From the NCBI GenBank assembly GCA_044227925.1, contig JBGAVW010000007.1, positions 59,661 to 123,660 on the forward strand: a DNA stretch of 64,000 nt. Direction: 5' to 3'. The notes below the pieces were generated by a model that worked only from the letters and a program-made list of their open reading frames with translations, made no database searches and had not been told where the DNA came from. Source of the stretch: JADJLQ01 sp044227925. GTDB lineage: Bacteria; Bacteroidota; Bacteroidia; Chitinophagales; Saprospiraceae. The position numbers and the translations under genes are program-made. Below are positions 33,987 through 43,111 of this stretch, one piece after another; position 1 is the first letter of the stretch; every line of letters starts with the position of its first letter.

Positions 33987-34076
33987 GAAGATCCTATTTT
34001 TCTTGACCTGACTTGACTGTCCAGGTTAACCTTGGTCGTCGTTTTTATTCTCACACCTGTCATTTAATCATTATAC

Positions 34077-37000
34077 ATGCTCAATCGTATTATTGCATTT
34101 TCCATTAGGAACAAACTGCTGATTGGTCTTTTTACAATAGGACTTATCGCATATGGTATTTATCAGTTTAAAAAACTTCCTATTGATGCTGTACCCGATA
34201 TTACAGACAATCAGGTATTAGTCATCACTTCAGCCCCGGCGTATGGTGCTCTGGATATAGAGCGGCTAATTACCTTTCCCATAGAACAGGTCAATGCCAA
34301 TATTCCTGGTCTTACAGAAATCCGGAGTTTTTCCCGGTTTGGCCTATCCCTGGTCACCATAATATTTGATGATGCCACGGATGTATATTGGGCCAGGCAA
34401 CAGGTCAGCGAAAGACTTTTACAGGTACAACCATTATTGCCACAGGGAATGGGGAGTCCTGAGCTGGGACCCGTATCTACAGGCCTCGGCGAAATATATC
34501 AATATGTAGTGAGACCTGTGGCTGGCTTTGAACACAAATATGATGCAATAGAATTGAGAACTATCCAGGATTGGATCATTCGCAGGCAACTCATCGGAGT
34601 AAAGGGAGTAGCTGAGGTAAGCAGTTTTGGTGGTAAGCTCAAACAATTTCACATAGAAATAGATCCACATAAATTAGAAGCATTAGGAATAAGTATAAAT
34701 GATGTATTTGAAGCACTGGAACAAAACAATCAAAACACAGGTGGCTCGTATATTGAAAAAGGTCCGGCAGTCATTTTTATAAATACCGAGGGATTAATAA
34801 AATCCATAGCCGATATCGAACAAATTCGTGTCAACCCAACTGCATCCGGTACTCCCCTTTTTATTAAAGACATTGCAGAAATTAAAATAGGCTTTGCTAA
34901 AAGATTTGGAGCCATTCAATACAATGATGAAGGAGAGGTCGCAGGCGCCGTAGTAATGATGCTGAAAGGGGCTAACAGTAATGAAGTAATAAAAAATATA
35001 AAAAATCGCATTGCAGAAATTCAAAAGACCTTACCTGAAGGCGTAATAATTGAACCTTTCCTTGATCGGACTAAAATGGTGAATAATGCAATTTCTACTG
35101 TAAATACAAATCTAATTGAAGGTGCATTGATTGTGGTATTCATTTTGGTTATTTTCCTTGGAAATCTCAGAGCCGGTTTATTAGTAGCATCCGTGATTCC
35201 CTTATCTCTACTTTTTGCGGTGATCATGATGAATACTTTTGGAGTATCCGGAAATTTAATGAGCCTGGGAGCATTGGATTTTGGCCTCATTGTGGATGGG
35301 GCTATAATTATAGTAGAGGCCGTTATGTATAATCTTCATCATCATCAGGGGACTCCTCTTCGCATATTAAGTCAGGTTGAAATGAACTCAGAGGTAAATA
35401 AGGCTGCCAGTAAAATGATGAACAGTGCTGTGTTTGGCCAGATGGTGATATTAATCGTTTATATTCCTATTTTTTCACTTCAAGGAATAGAAGGTAAAAT
35501 GTTTAAACCTATGGCACAAACAGTGACCTTTTCACTCATCGGTGCATTCATTTTATCACTTACCTATATCCCCATGATGAGTTCATTGGTATTGAGTAAA
35601 ACCCTTGGCGGCAGTCTGACTTTAGCAGATCGCATTATGCACAGACTGGAAAATTTTTATTCCTTATCCTTAAACTTTCTTTTGCATTTCCCAAAAATTA
35701 TTTTGATGATCACAAGCTTTGTATTCTTATTTGCTTTACTAATCTTATCCCGATTGGGAGGTGAGTTTATTCCTGCACTTGAAGAAGGAGACTTTGCTGT
35801 GGATACACGGGTCCTGACAGGCAGCAATATACAAACCACGCTTGATTACACCGGTAAAGCCGCCGGATTATTAAAACGTACCTATCCCGAAGTAGAAAAA
35901 ATTGTTACCAAAATCGGTGCCGGCGAAGTACCCACCGATCCGATGCCCATGGAAGCAAGTGATATGATGATCATTTTAAAAGACAAAAAGGAATGGACCA
36001 GCGCAAAGACATTTGATGAATTGGCAACTAAAATGGGAAACACATTAAGCCAGATCCCAGGTATTACCTACGGATTCCAATATCCTGTGCAGATGAGATT
36101 TAATGAATTGATGACCGGAGCGAAACAAGATGTGGTGTGCAAAATTTTTGGCGAAAATCTGGATACCTTATCTTTCTATGCAAACAAACTTGGTGAAATA
36201 ATTAAAACGGTGGAGGGTGCGACAGATATTGCAGTCGAGCCCATCAGTGGTCGCCCCCAAATATTAATTAGTTATAACCGCAGTACTATTGCCCAATATG
36301 GACTCACCATAGAGATGATCAATAAAATAATTAATATGGCCTTTGCCGGTCAGGTTGCAGGTCAACTGTACGAAGGTGAAAGAAGATTTGATATCCTGGT
36401 AAAAGCACAAAACCAATCTCCAAATGAATTGTCCAATGTCGAACACATTCTGGTAAAAACCCCTTCCGGGCAGCAAATACCCATCACTCAATTTGCAAAC
36501 ATACACCTTATACATGGCCCAAATCAAATCCAGAGAGAAGATGCAAAACGCAGGATTACAGTTGCCTTCAATGTGGAAGGCAGGGATGTGCAATCTATAG
36601 TACATGAATTGCAAGATAAAGCGGATGCCCAGGTGGTTTTACCCAGTGGTTATTATGTACACTATGGTGGAGCATTTGAAAATATAGAAGCTGCCAAAAG
36701 GAGATTGGTAATAGCCGTGCCAGTAGCTCTGTTATTAATTTTTATCCTCTTGTATTTTGCTTTTAATTCGATCAAACAAGGTATTCTCATTTATACGGCA
36801 ATACCATTATCGGCCATCGGTGGCATATTCTTTCTGGCGTGGCGCGACATGCCATTTAGTATCAGTGCAAGCATTGGTTTCATCGCATTATTTGGAGTAG
36901 CCGTACTCAACGGAATCGTCCTCATCACGGAATTTAATCGCTTGAGGGTACAAAATAATATGGATTTAAAACAAGTAATTATTAAAGGCAGCAGAAACAG

Positions 37001-38420
37001 GTTACGGCCGGTACTGATGACAGCCAGTGTGGCTTCCCTGGGATTTCTGCCAATGGCCATAAGCAACGGTTCAGGTGCCGAAGTCCAAAGACCCTTAGCC
37101 ACAGTGGTGATTGGTGGATTGATTGCCGCGACCTTTTTAACTCTCATTATATTACCAATTTTATACATTATGTTTGAAAAAATTAAACCAAATACCAAAT
37201 TAAAAACTGTAGTCGTAACTCTATTTTTCGCCATTGCATTGAATGGAAATGCCCAAACAAAAATGAATATTGACCAGGTAATTGGCCGGGTCCTTTCACA
37301 AAACCTGGATCTGGCTCAAAGAGAGTTGGAATCTAAATATCAAAATCAACTCATAAAGACAGTTGCGGGAATCCCACCATCTGCTATTACCCTTAATTAT
37401 GGTCAGATTAACAGTGCGTATAAAGACAATCTTGTGTCCCTTTCTCAAGGCTTCAATCATCCTCAATATACCAAATCATATAAATTATGGATGAATGAGC
37501 AATGGAAATCCGCAACTATAAATAAAGAAAGCAAAAAAGCGGAATTAATAAAATTATCTTTTGAAAATTTCTATGCCCTCATCCATTACAACGAAAAAAT
37601 CAAAATACTTAATGAGTTGGATTCGATATTAAAAATCACTGAAAGACAACAGCAAACCAGACTCCAGGCTGGTGAAATAAATAAAATTCAACTGCTCTCA
37701 TCATCCAGTCAGCTTTTGCAGCTACAAATTTTAAAAATGGATCTAACCCGGGAAATAAACAATACGGAAATAAAGTTACACATACTCTTAAATGAAGAAG
37801 TCAACATCTTGCCAGAATACACTTCCATTAAAATGACTTTACCTCAGTCATCATACAATACTAAAAATGTAGAAAACCATCCATTACTGGTGTATAGCCG
37901 GCAAAAGCAAAACGAAGGGTTGGCGCATATCAAATTTGAACAAGCTCAACTCTTACCTGCTTTCCAGGCGGGAATCAATTCCATGACGATGAAAGGTACC
38001 GGAGCCAATGATAGAGTATATGATAAATGGACCAGATTTAATTCGGTGCAGTTTGGGTTGGGCATACCCATAATAAAATCCTCTCATAAAGCTAAAATTG
38101 AAGCCTCTAAAATGAACCTGGGCATTATTAATAATGCTATTACTATTGAAAAAACGCTACTGGAAAATGAACTGGAAGCATCGTACCGGGAACATGGCAA
38201 ATTAATTGAAATTATACACTTTTTTGAAGACACAGCTCTACCTAATTCCGATCTCATGATAAAACTTTCAGGCGATCAATTAAAATCAGGAGAAATCAGT
38301 GGCCTGGAATGGTCTTACCTGATTAGTCAATCCTACAATCTAAAACTGGACTATCTTGACAAAATTCATCACCTTAATAAAGTCATCATTCATATTAATT
38401 ACCTCAATACTCAACTCTAA
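34077..38420 (+). CDS. CusA/CzcA-type heavy-metal RND pump fused to a TolC-like domain
   Basis: A 1447-residue protein. Residues 1 to about 1040 are a full HME-type RND pump: GLIAYGIYQFKKLPIDAVPD near the first helix, SLGALDFGLIVDGAIIIVEA in the helix 4 proton-relay region, GGEFIPALEEGDFAV, and a second set of helices around 870-1040. Residues from about 1045 hold a hydrophobic, signal-like stretch ending NGNAQ, then an outer-membrane-factor domain starting MNIDQVIGRVLSQNLDLAQ, with long coiled helices. So inner-membrane pump and outer-membrane channel are encoded in one frame. The substrate is likely Cu/Ag or Zn/Cd/Co. The adaptor gene follows after five bases. Confidence 0.9.
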   Translation: MLNRIIAFSIRNKLLIGLFTIGLIAYGIYQFKKLPIDAVPDITDNQVLVITSAPAYGALDIERLITFPIEQVNANIPGLTEIRSFSRFGLSLVTIIFDDATDVYWARQQVSERLLQVQPLLPQGMGSPELGPVSTGLGEIYQYVVRPVAGFEHKYDAIELRTIQDWIIRRQLIGVKGVAEVSSFGGKLKQFHIEIDPHKLEALGISINDVFEALEQNNQNTGGSYIEKGPAVIFINTEGLIKSIADIEQIRVNPTASGTPLFIKDIAEIKIGFAKRFGAIQYNDEGEVAGAVVMMLKGANSNEVIKNIKNRIAEIQKTLPEGVIIEPFLDRTKMVNNAISTVNTNLIEGALIVVFILVIFLGNLRAGLLVASVIPLSLLFAVIMMNTFGVSGNLMSLGALDFGLIVDGAIIIVEAVMYNLHHHQGTPLRILSQVEMNSEVNKAASKMMNSAVFGQMVILIVYIPIFSLQGIEGKMFKPMAQTVTFSLIGAFILSLTYIPMMSSLVLSKTLGGSLTLADRIMHRLENFYSLSLNFLLHFPKIILMITSFVFLFALLILSRLGGEFIPALEEGDFAVDTRVLTGSNIQTTLDYTGKAAGLLKRTYPEVEKIVTKIGAGEVPTDPMPMEASDMMIILKDKKEWTSAKTFDELATKMGNTLSQIPGITYGFQYPVQMRFNELMTGAKQDVVCKIFGENLDTLSFYANKLGEIIKTVEGATDIAVEPISGRPQILISYNRSTIAQYGLTIEMINKIINMAFAGQVAGQLYEGERRFDILVKAQNQSPNELSNVEHILVKTPSGQQIPITQFANIHLIHGPNQIQREDAKRRITVAFNVEGRDVQSIVHELQDKADAQVVLPSGYYVHYGGAFENIEAAKRRLVIAVPVALLLIFILLYFAFNSIKQGILIYTAIPLSAIGGIFFLAWRDMPFSISASIGFIALFGVAVLNGIVLITEFNRLRVQNNMDLKQVIIKGSRNRLRPVLMTASVASLGFLPMAISNGSGAEVQRPLATVVIGGLIAATFLTLIILPILYIMFEKIKPNTKLKTVVVTLFFAIALNGNAQTKMNIDQVIGRVLSQNLDLAQRELESKYQNQLIKTVAGIPPSAITLNYGQINSAYKDNLVSLSQGFNHPQYTKSYKLWMNEQWKSATINKESKKAELIKLSFENFYALIHYNEKIKILNELDSILKITERQQQTRLQAGEINKIQLLSSSSQLLQLQILKMDLTREINNTEIKLHILLNEEVNILPEYTSIKMTLPQSSYNTKNVENHPLLVYSRQKQNEGLAHIKFEQAQLLPAFQAGINSMTMKGTGANDRVYDKWTRFNSVQFGLGIPIIKSSHKAKIEASKMNLGIINNAITIEKTLLENELEASYREHGKLIEIIHFFEDTALPNSDLMIKLSGDQLKSGEISGLEWSYLISQSYNLKLDYLDKIHHLNKVIIHINYLNTQL

Positions 38421-38425
38421 TCCAA

Positions 38426-39553
38426 ATGAAAAAGTACATTATATTCCTTTTTAGCTTAGTCTTTATTTTTTGCAAATCCAATTCCATCACCGAAGCATCG
38501 TCAGGAAATCCAAGCGATCCTAATCAATTATCGATGGACCAATCTCAATTAAAGAATGCCGGGATCCGCACCGGCTCTATGGAGAAGAAGAACCTATCCA
38601 AAACACTTAGAGTTTCAGGAATCATTGATGTACCTCCTCAAAATAATATTTCAGTAAGCGCACCAATGGGAGGATATCTTATTTCTACGCATTTACTACC
38701 AGGCACTCCGGTTAAAAAAGGAGAAGTCCTGGCTGTATTGGAAGATCAACTCTATATCAATTTACAGCAGGAATACCTGCTGACCAAAACAAAGATGGCA
38801 TTAGCAGAAAAAGAGTTCAACAGGCAAAATATAATGTACCAAAGCCAGGCTACGAGTGATAAAAATTTACAACAATCCGAAAATGACCTTCAAATTTTAA
38901 AAATCAATCTGAATGCGCTGAGTGAAAAACTCAAAATTATTCATATCGATCCGGCCAGGCTAAGTGAGTCGACGATCACCAGCAAAGTTTATTTATATTC
39001 ACCGATACAGGGTTTTGTGACCCATGTCCATGTCAATATCGGTAAATATGTAAATCCAACCGAAGTACTTTTTGAATTGGTAAACCCTGCTGATATACAT
39101 TTAAATTTAAAAGTATTTGAAAAAGACATTCCTCATTTATACATCAATCAACAAGTGATCAGTTTTACCAACCACCAGCCGGATAAAAAATACAATGGGA
39201 AAATTATTTTGCTGGGTAAAAATATTTCTGATGACCATACCATTGAAGTACATTGTCATTTTAATACCAACGACAAAACGCTGATCCCCGGTACGTACAT
39301 GAATGCGGAAATTGAATTAAATAATCATGAAGTATTTTCTTTACCTGATGAAGCAATCGTCTTTTTCGAAAATAAAAACTATATTTTCATACAGGAAGAT
39401 ACTGAAAAACACAAAATGGTGGAAGTAGTTACCGGAATCAAAGAAAACAATTATACCGAGATAATAGGTGGAGACCAATTTTTATCAAATAAAATAGTGA
39501 TAAAAGGAGCTTATGCCTTATTGATGGCACTTAAAAATAATGAAGAGTTATAA
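38426..39553 (+). CDS. RND efflux periplasmic adaptor (CusB/CzcB-like) lipoprotein
   Basis: A 375-residue membrane fusion protein. A lipoprotein signal ends at about IFCKSNS (residue 16). The order is typical: a barrel-type beginning (RVSGIIDVPPQNNISVSAPMGG, written with V, I and P key residues), a lipoyl/hairpin pair flanking residues 110-170, then KVYLYSPIQGFVTHVHVNIG and a beta-barrel and membrane-proximal domain. It links the pump to the outer-membrane channel and probably delivers metal. It starts five bases after the pump-TolC fusion and is the end of the operon; metX runs toward it on the other strand. Confidence 0.88.
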   Translation: MKKYIIFLFSLVFIFCKSNSITEASSGNPSDPNQLSMDQSQLKNAGIRTGSMEKKNLSKTLRVSGIIDVPPQNNISVSAPMGGYLISTHLLPGTPVKKGEVLAVLEDQLYINLQQEYLLTKTKMALAEKEFNRQNIMYQSQATSDKNLQQSENDLQILKINLNALSEKLKIIHIDPARLSESTITSKVYLYSPIQGFVTHVHVNIGKYVNPTEVLFELVNPADIHLNLKVFEKDIPHLYINQQVISFTNHQPDKKYNGKIILLGKNISDDHTIEVHCHFNTNDKTLIPGTYMNAEIELNNHEVFSLPDEAIVFFENKNYIFIQEDTEKHKMVEVVTGIKENNYTEIIGGDQFLSNKIVIKGAYALLMALKNNEEL

Positions 39554-39575
39554 TGTATAATTGGAGCTTCAGTGT

Positions 39576-40585
39576 TTAATTAATATTCAATCGGGTCCTG
39601 AGTACATGCTCTATTTTTTCATATTCCAACAGAAATCCATCATGACCAAAATCAGAATGTATTTTGTCAAAACTAGCCCCATTGATATAATCAGCTAATA
39701 GTTTTTGTTCCGATACCGGAAATAAAACATCAGTATTGATGCCTATGACGGCAGTTTTAGCTTTAATCAATGAAAGCGCATGTGGTACTCCTCCCCTGTC
39801 TCTGCCAACATTTTGACTATCCATAGCTTTACTCAGCGTTACGTAGGAATGAGCATCAAATCTATTACTTAGCTTTTGCCCCTGGTATCGCTGATAGCTC
39901 GAAGCTCTGAAGTGGTCTATTTTATCCTCCACATCAGTCTGAGCTATTTCAAAGCTATTTCAAAAGTGATATAATGGCGGTACGAAAGCATAGCCAACCC
40001 TCTGGCAGCCTCTAATCCTAAAGTATTTATTACATTACCTTTATCATCCATGCCTGCTTGGATAGCCATACGCTGAGCTTCATTAAATGCAATACCCCAG
40101 GGAGAAAACCGGGCATTGGTAGAAAGTAAGCAAATATTTTCAAAAAGATAAGGATCCTGAATAGCCCATTCCACTACTTGCTGCCCCCCCATAGATCCAC
40201 CCAAGGATAAGTGAATTTTAGTAATACCCAGGTGTACTTGTAATAATTTATGAGCATTGACCATATCCCGGATAGTGACTAATGGAAAAGAAGAACCATA
40301 TTTTTTACCTTGTATTTCGGTAGCTGGCCCGCTGGTACCATAGCAAGAACCCAGGATATTGGCACAGATCACTCTATACTTGGTATGATCGAGTAATTTT
40401 CCCAAACCCACCAGACCAGGCCACCATTGCTCAGGATCGGCATTGGCTGTCAAGGCATGACATACCCATACTACCGGATCACCAGCATCTCCTTCATCAG
40501 TATATGCAATCTCAATACCCGGCAGAGTTTGCCCATCTTCAAATGTAAATGGAGATGAATATTTATAAATTTTTATTTCAGACAC
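39576..40585 (-). pseudogene. metX: Homoserine O-acetyltransferase metX, frame split by an 11-bp duplication
   Basis: An alpha/beta hydrolase that acetylates (or succinylates) homoserine for methionine synthesis. The upstream part (to about 39947) has VCHALTANADPEQWW and the nucleophile Ser in LSLGGSMGGQQ. The downstream part (39932-39576) has the acid in GINTDVLFPVSEQ and the His in SDFGHDGF. They are separated by a perfect tandem copy of an 11-base unit at 39943-39964. Removing one copy restores a single frame of 332 residues from the GTG at 40585, joining FEIA to QTDVED. As read, the protein stops just after the first repeat and lacks two triad residues. Sequencing error is possible. Confidence 0.88.
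39943..39964. repeat. 11-bp perfect tandem duplication inside metX
   Basis: Two adjacent identical copies (39943-39953 and 39954-39964) of GCTATTTCAAA on the plus strand. The unit length is not a multiple of three, so it shifts the metX frame and creates an early TAG. It could arise by replication slippage and be reversible. Confidence 0.9.
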
Positions 40586-40612
40586 AGTAAAGAGGTAAAA
40601 ATATAAATCAAT

Positions 40613-40620
40613 TAGCTTTG
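40613..40620 (+). promoter_or_regulatory. Candidate -7 promoter box (TAGCTTTG) for osmC-metZ
   Basis: Exact TAnnTTTG match 22 bases before the osmC ATG, in the short region where metX and osmC start back to back. No clear -33 TTG is present. Confidence 0.4.
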
Positions 40621-40642
40621 CAGCCACAAATTTATTATTTTA

Positions 40643-41059
40643 ATGAAAATAAAACTGAATAGAATCAGTGAACCATTGCATTTCAGAGCTATAAATGAAA
40701 ACCATAATAGCGTCGATATGGATGCCAAGATTGTGGCAGGAGGTACCGGCTCAGGAATAGGACCAATGGAAAATCTGATCGCTTCACTTGGTGGCTGCAG
40801 TTCTATCGACATAGTATTATTTCTAAAAAAATTCCGACAAGATCTTAGAGATATTCAAGTGGAGATCGATGCCGAGCGAGATCCGGTTAATGTACCGGCA
40901 CTATTCATTAAAGTGCATATGCATTTTGATTTATATGGCGACCTAGATGACAAGCAGGTAAAAAAGGCAATCGAGCTGTCGGTAGATAAATATTGTTCCG
41001 TAGCACAAATTTTAAAAAAGACCGTACCCATTACATATACATACCAGATACATCAATAA
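40643..41059 (+). CDS. OsmC-family protein
   Basis: A 138-residue OsmC/Ohr-fold protein, a family that includes thiol-dependent peroxide reductases. GPMENLIASLGGCSSIDIVLFLKK has the first conserved Cys in GGCSS, and the second Cys is in VDKYCSVAQIL; both are in the expected positions. It lies three bases before metZ, suggesting an operon. OsmC proteins next to transsulfuration genes in Bacteroidota may act in sulfur or redox metabolism, but that function is not demonstrated here. Confidence 0.87.
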   Translation: MKIKLNRISEPLHFRAINENHNSVDMDAKIVAGGTGSGIGPMENLIASLGGCSSIDIVLFLKKFRQDLRDIQVEIDAERDPVNVPALFIKVHMHFDLYGDLDDKQVKKAIELSVDKYCSVAQILKKTVPITYTYQIHQ

Positions 41060-41062
41060 AAT

Positions 41063-42241
41063 ATGACCAATAGAAAGTTTAAAGATGAAACATTAGCCAT
41101 AAGGTCACAGTCCAAACAAACATTGCATGGCGAACACAGTGTGCCTTTATTCCTTACCTCCAGCTACGCATTTGATTCCGCAGATGAAATGGCCGCTGCT
41201 TTTAATGGAAGTATAGATGCCAATGTATATTCAAGATATTCTAATCCTAATGTGGAAGAATTAGTTAAAAAATTCTGCTTACTTGAAAATGCACCCGCCG
41301 GCATAGCCACGGCAACCGGAATGGCGGCAGTTTTTAGCACTTTCGCGGCAATATTAAACTCTGGTGATCATATCATTGCATCCAGAGCACTTTTTGGATC
41401 AGCTATTCAGATTTTGTCTAATATCCTGCCTCGATGGGGAGTAACATGTACTTATGTAGACCCTGTAGATGTAGATAGCTGGCAAAAGTCCATTACAAGC
41501 AATACTAAAATAATCTTTTTTGAGACCCCCTCAAATCCATCTCTGTGGATTACCAGCCTTGAAAAAGCAAATGAAGTTGCCAAAGCAAATAATCTATTGT
41601 TGATCGTGGATAATTGTTTTGCCACGCCAATAATTCAAAAACCAATGCTTTTTGGGGCAGATTTAATCATTCATTCCACTACGAAATATGCAGATGGCCA
41701 TGGAAGAGTATTGGGGGGCATGATCATAGGCAGACCAGATTTAATCGAAAAAATCACTTACTTCAACAGACATACCGGGCCTACCTTATCTGCTTTCAAT
41801 GCCTGGCTTATTAGCAAATCGCTCGAAACACTTGCATTGAGGGTACATGCCCATTCAGATAATGCACTCAATCTGGCAGTCAGGCTTAAGGAAAATAGCT
41901 CATTGGAATCAGTAATCTATCCCTTTATGGAAAATCATCCACAGTATGAGTTGGCAAAAAAACAGATGTCTTACGGCGGAGGAATAGTGGCACTAAAAAT
42001 CCATGGTGATCAGGCAGCTACAATGAGATTTATGAATAATCTGGAAATGATTTCCATCTCTCCAAATTTGGGCGACACGCGTACGATAGCCACCCATCCT
42101 ACCTCCTCTACTCATATGCGACTTACTGAAGATGAAAGGTTAGCGGTTGGTATTACCCCCAACTTAGTTCGGATCAGTGTCGGATTGGAACACATTGATG
42201 ATATATCTGAAGATATTATTTTAGCTTTGAAACATGTTTAA
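41063..42241 (+). CDS. metZ: O-succinyl/acetyl-homoserine sulfhydrylase
   Basis: PLP enzyme that makes homocysteine from an acylhomoserine and sulfide. The 392-residue protein is a Cys/Met-metabolism PLP enzyme: YSRYSNPNVEELVKK, TATGMAAVFSTF, VDNCFATPIIQKPM, and the PLP Lys in IIHSTTKYADGHGRVLGG. SLGDTRTIATHPTSSTH-like text (NLGDTRTIATHPTSS) is present near the C-terminus, and the STKY-DGHGR form fits MetZ-like enzymes better than cystathionine lyases. Its partner metX lies divergent on the other side of osmC and appears broken. Confidence 0.9.
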   Translation: MTNRKFKDETLAIRSQSKQTLHGEHSVPLFLTSSYAFDSADEMAAAFNGSIDANVYSRYSNPNVEELVKKFCLLENAPAGIATATGMAAVFSTFAAILNSGDHIIASRALFGSAIQILSNILPRWGVTCTYVDPVDVDSWQKSITSNTKIIFFETPSNPSLWITSLEKANEVAKANNLLLIVDNCFATPIIQKPMLFGADLIIHSTTKYADGHGRVLGGMIIGRPDLIEKITYFNRHTGPTLSAFNAWLISKSLETLALRVHAHSDNALNLAVRLKENSSLESVIYPFMENHPQYELAKKQMSYGGGIVALKIHGDQAATMRFMNNLEMISISPNLGDTRTIATHPTSSTHMRLTEDERLAVGITPNLVRISVGLEHIDDISEDIILALKHV

Positions 42242-43010
42242 GTTTAAATTATCTGCAATATTTCATACTACGCTGTTAGTAGGACTGATGTTAATCTTCT
42301 CATGCAAGGAATCAGCCCCTGAGGATAAAGCACAATCTATAATCGATGCAGCTATAAAAGCTCATGGCAGTAAAATATTTGATCACTCTACAGTCCAATT
42401 CAAATTCAGAGATAGAAATTACAAATCTGTCAGGTCTGATGGAAAGTATGTTTACTCCCGATTCTGGGATTCATTAGGTACCGTGATTCACGATGAATTA
42501 TCAAACACAGGCTTCATCCGCCACGTGGGGCAAACCATGGTAAACCTGGATTCAAAAAAAATCACCGCCTATACCAATTCGGTAAATGGGGTGTTTTATT
42601 TTTTTGCTTTGCCATTCAACCTGAACGATCCTGCAGTAATTAAAGAATACCTTGGTGAAGTAACGTTATTGGATAAAAAATACGATAAAATTAAAGTTTC
42701 ATTTAAACAAAACGAAGCTGATCGTATGATCCATGATGATACCTATGTGTATTGGTTTAATAAAGAAGATCACCTGCTGGATTACCTGGCCTATGATTAC
42801 ACAGAACCCGACGAGAAAGGACTACGATTTCGCCAGGCAATAAACAGACGAAAAATAAATGGTCTTGTCGTGCAGGATTATATCAATTTTAAGCCTAAAA
42901 ATGATTCAATCCCTATCCCTGTCGAGCGACTGGATGAGGCCTGGGCAGGCGATCAATTGCAGGAACTTTCCAAAATAATAAATGAATTAGTTAAAGTCAC
43001 CAAAAAGTAA
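42234..43010 (+). CDS. DUF6503-family lipoprotein
   Basis: A 258-residue lipoprotein with a signal ending LIFSCKES near residue 24. The mature domain reads like the Bacteroidota DUF6503 family: IIDAAIKAHGSKIFDHSTVQFKFRDR, VNLDSKKITAYTNSVNGVFY, and YDKIKVSFKQ with YVYWFNKEDHLLDYLAY. The last lines resemble LolA/LolB-type shells, which bind lipids or lipoproteins, but this is a loose similarity. It overlaps the end of metZ by eight bases and may be cotranscribed with it. Confidence 0.78.
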   Translation: MFKFKLSAIFHTTLLVGLMLIFSCKESAPEDKAQSIIDAAIKAHGSKIFDHSTVQFKFRDRNYKSVRSDGKYVYSRFWDSLGTVIHDELSNTGFIRHVGQTMVNLDSKKITAYTNSVNGVFYFFALPFNLNDPAVIKEYLGEVTLLDKKYDKIKVSFKQNEADRMIHDDTYVYWFNKEDHLLDYLAYDYTEPDEKGLRFRQAINRRKINGLVVQDYINFKPKNDSIPIPVERLDEAWAGDQLQELSKIINELVKVTKK

Positions 43011-43069
43011 TCTGTAAACGCGATTTTGACACTTCCTTCAGACCTCTAAATACAACCTGAGTTTCGTTA

Positions 43070-43077
43070 TAATTTTG
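43070..43077 (+). promoter_or_regulatory. Candidate -7 promoter box (TAATTTTG)
   Basis: Exact TAnnTTTG match 34 bases before the ATG of the large T9SS-secreted protein, in the 101-base gap after the DUF6503 gene. No strong -33 element. Confidence 0.4.
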
Positions 43078-43111
43078 CGTATTTTTGATTCTCTTATACC
43101 AAATCTTTAGA

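Noticed and set aside
33987..34076. Direct and inverted CCTGAC/ACCTG pieces before the RND pump
   Set aside because: Short (five or six bases) and not well arranged for an operator or terminator, so not listed as a feature.
36791..37234. 147-residue open frame antisense to the RND pump
   Set aside because: Shadow of the transmembrane helices of the pump on the plus strand.
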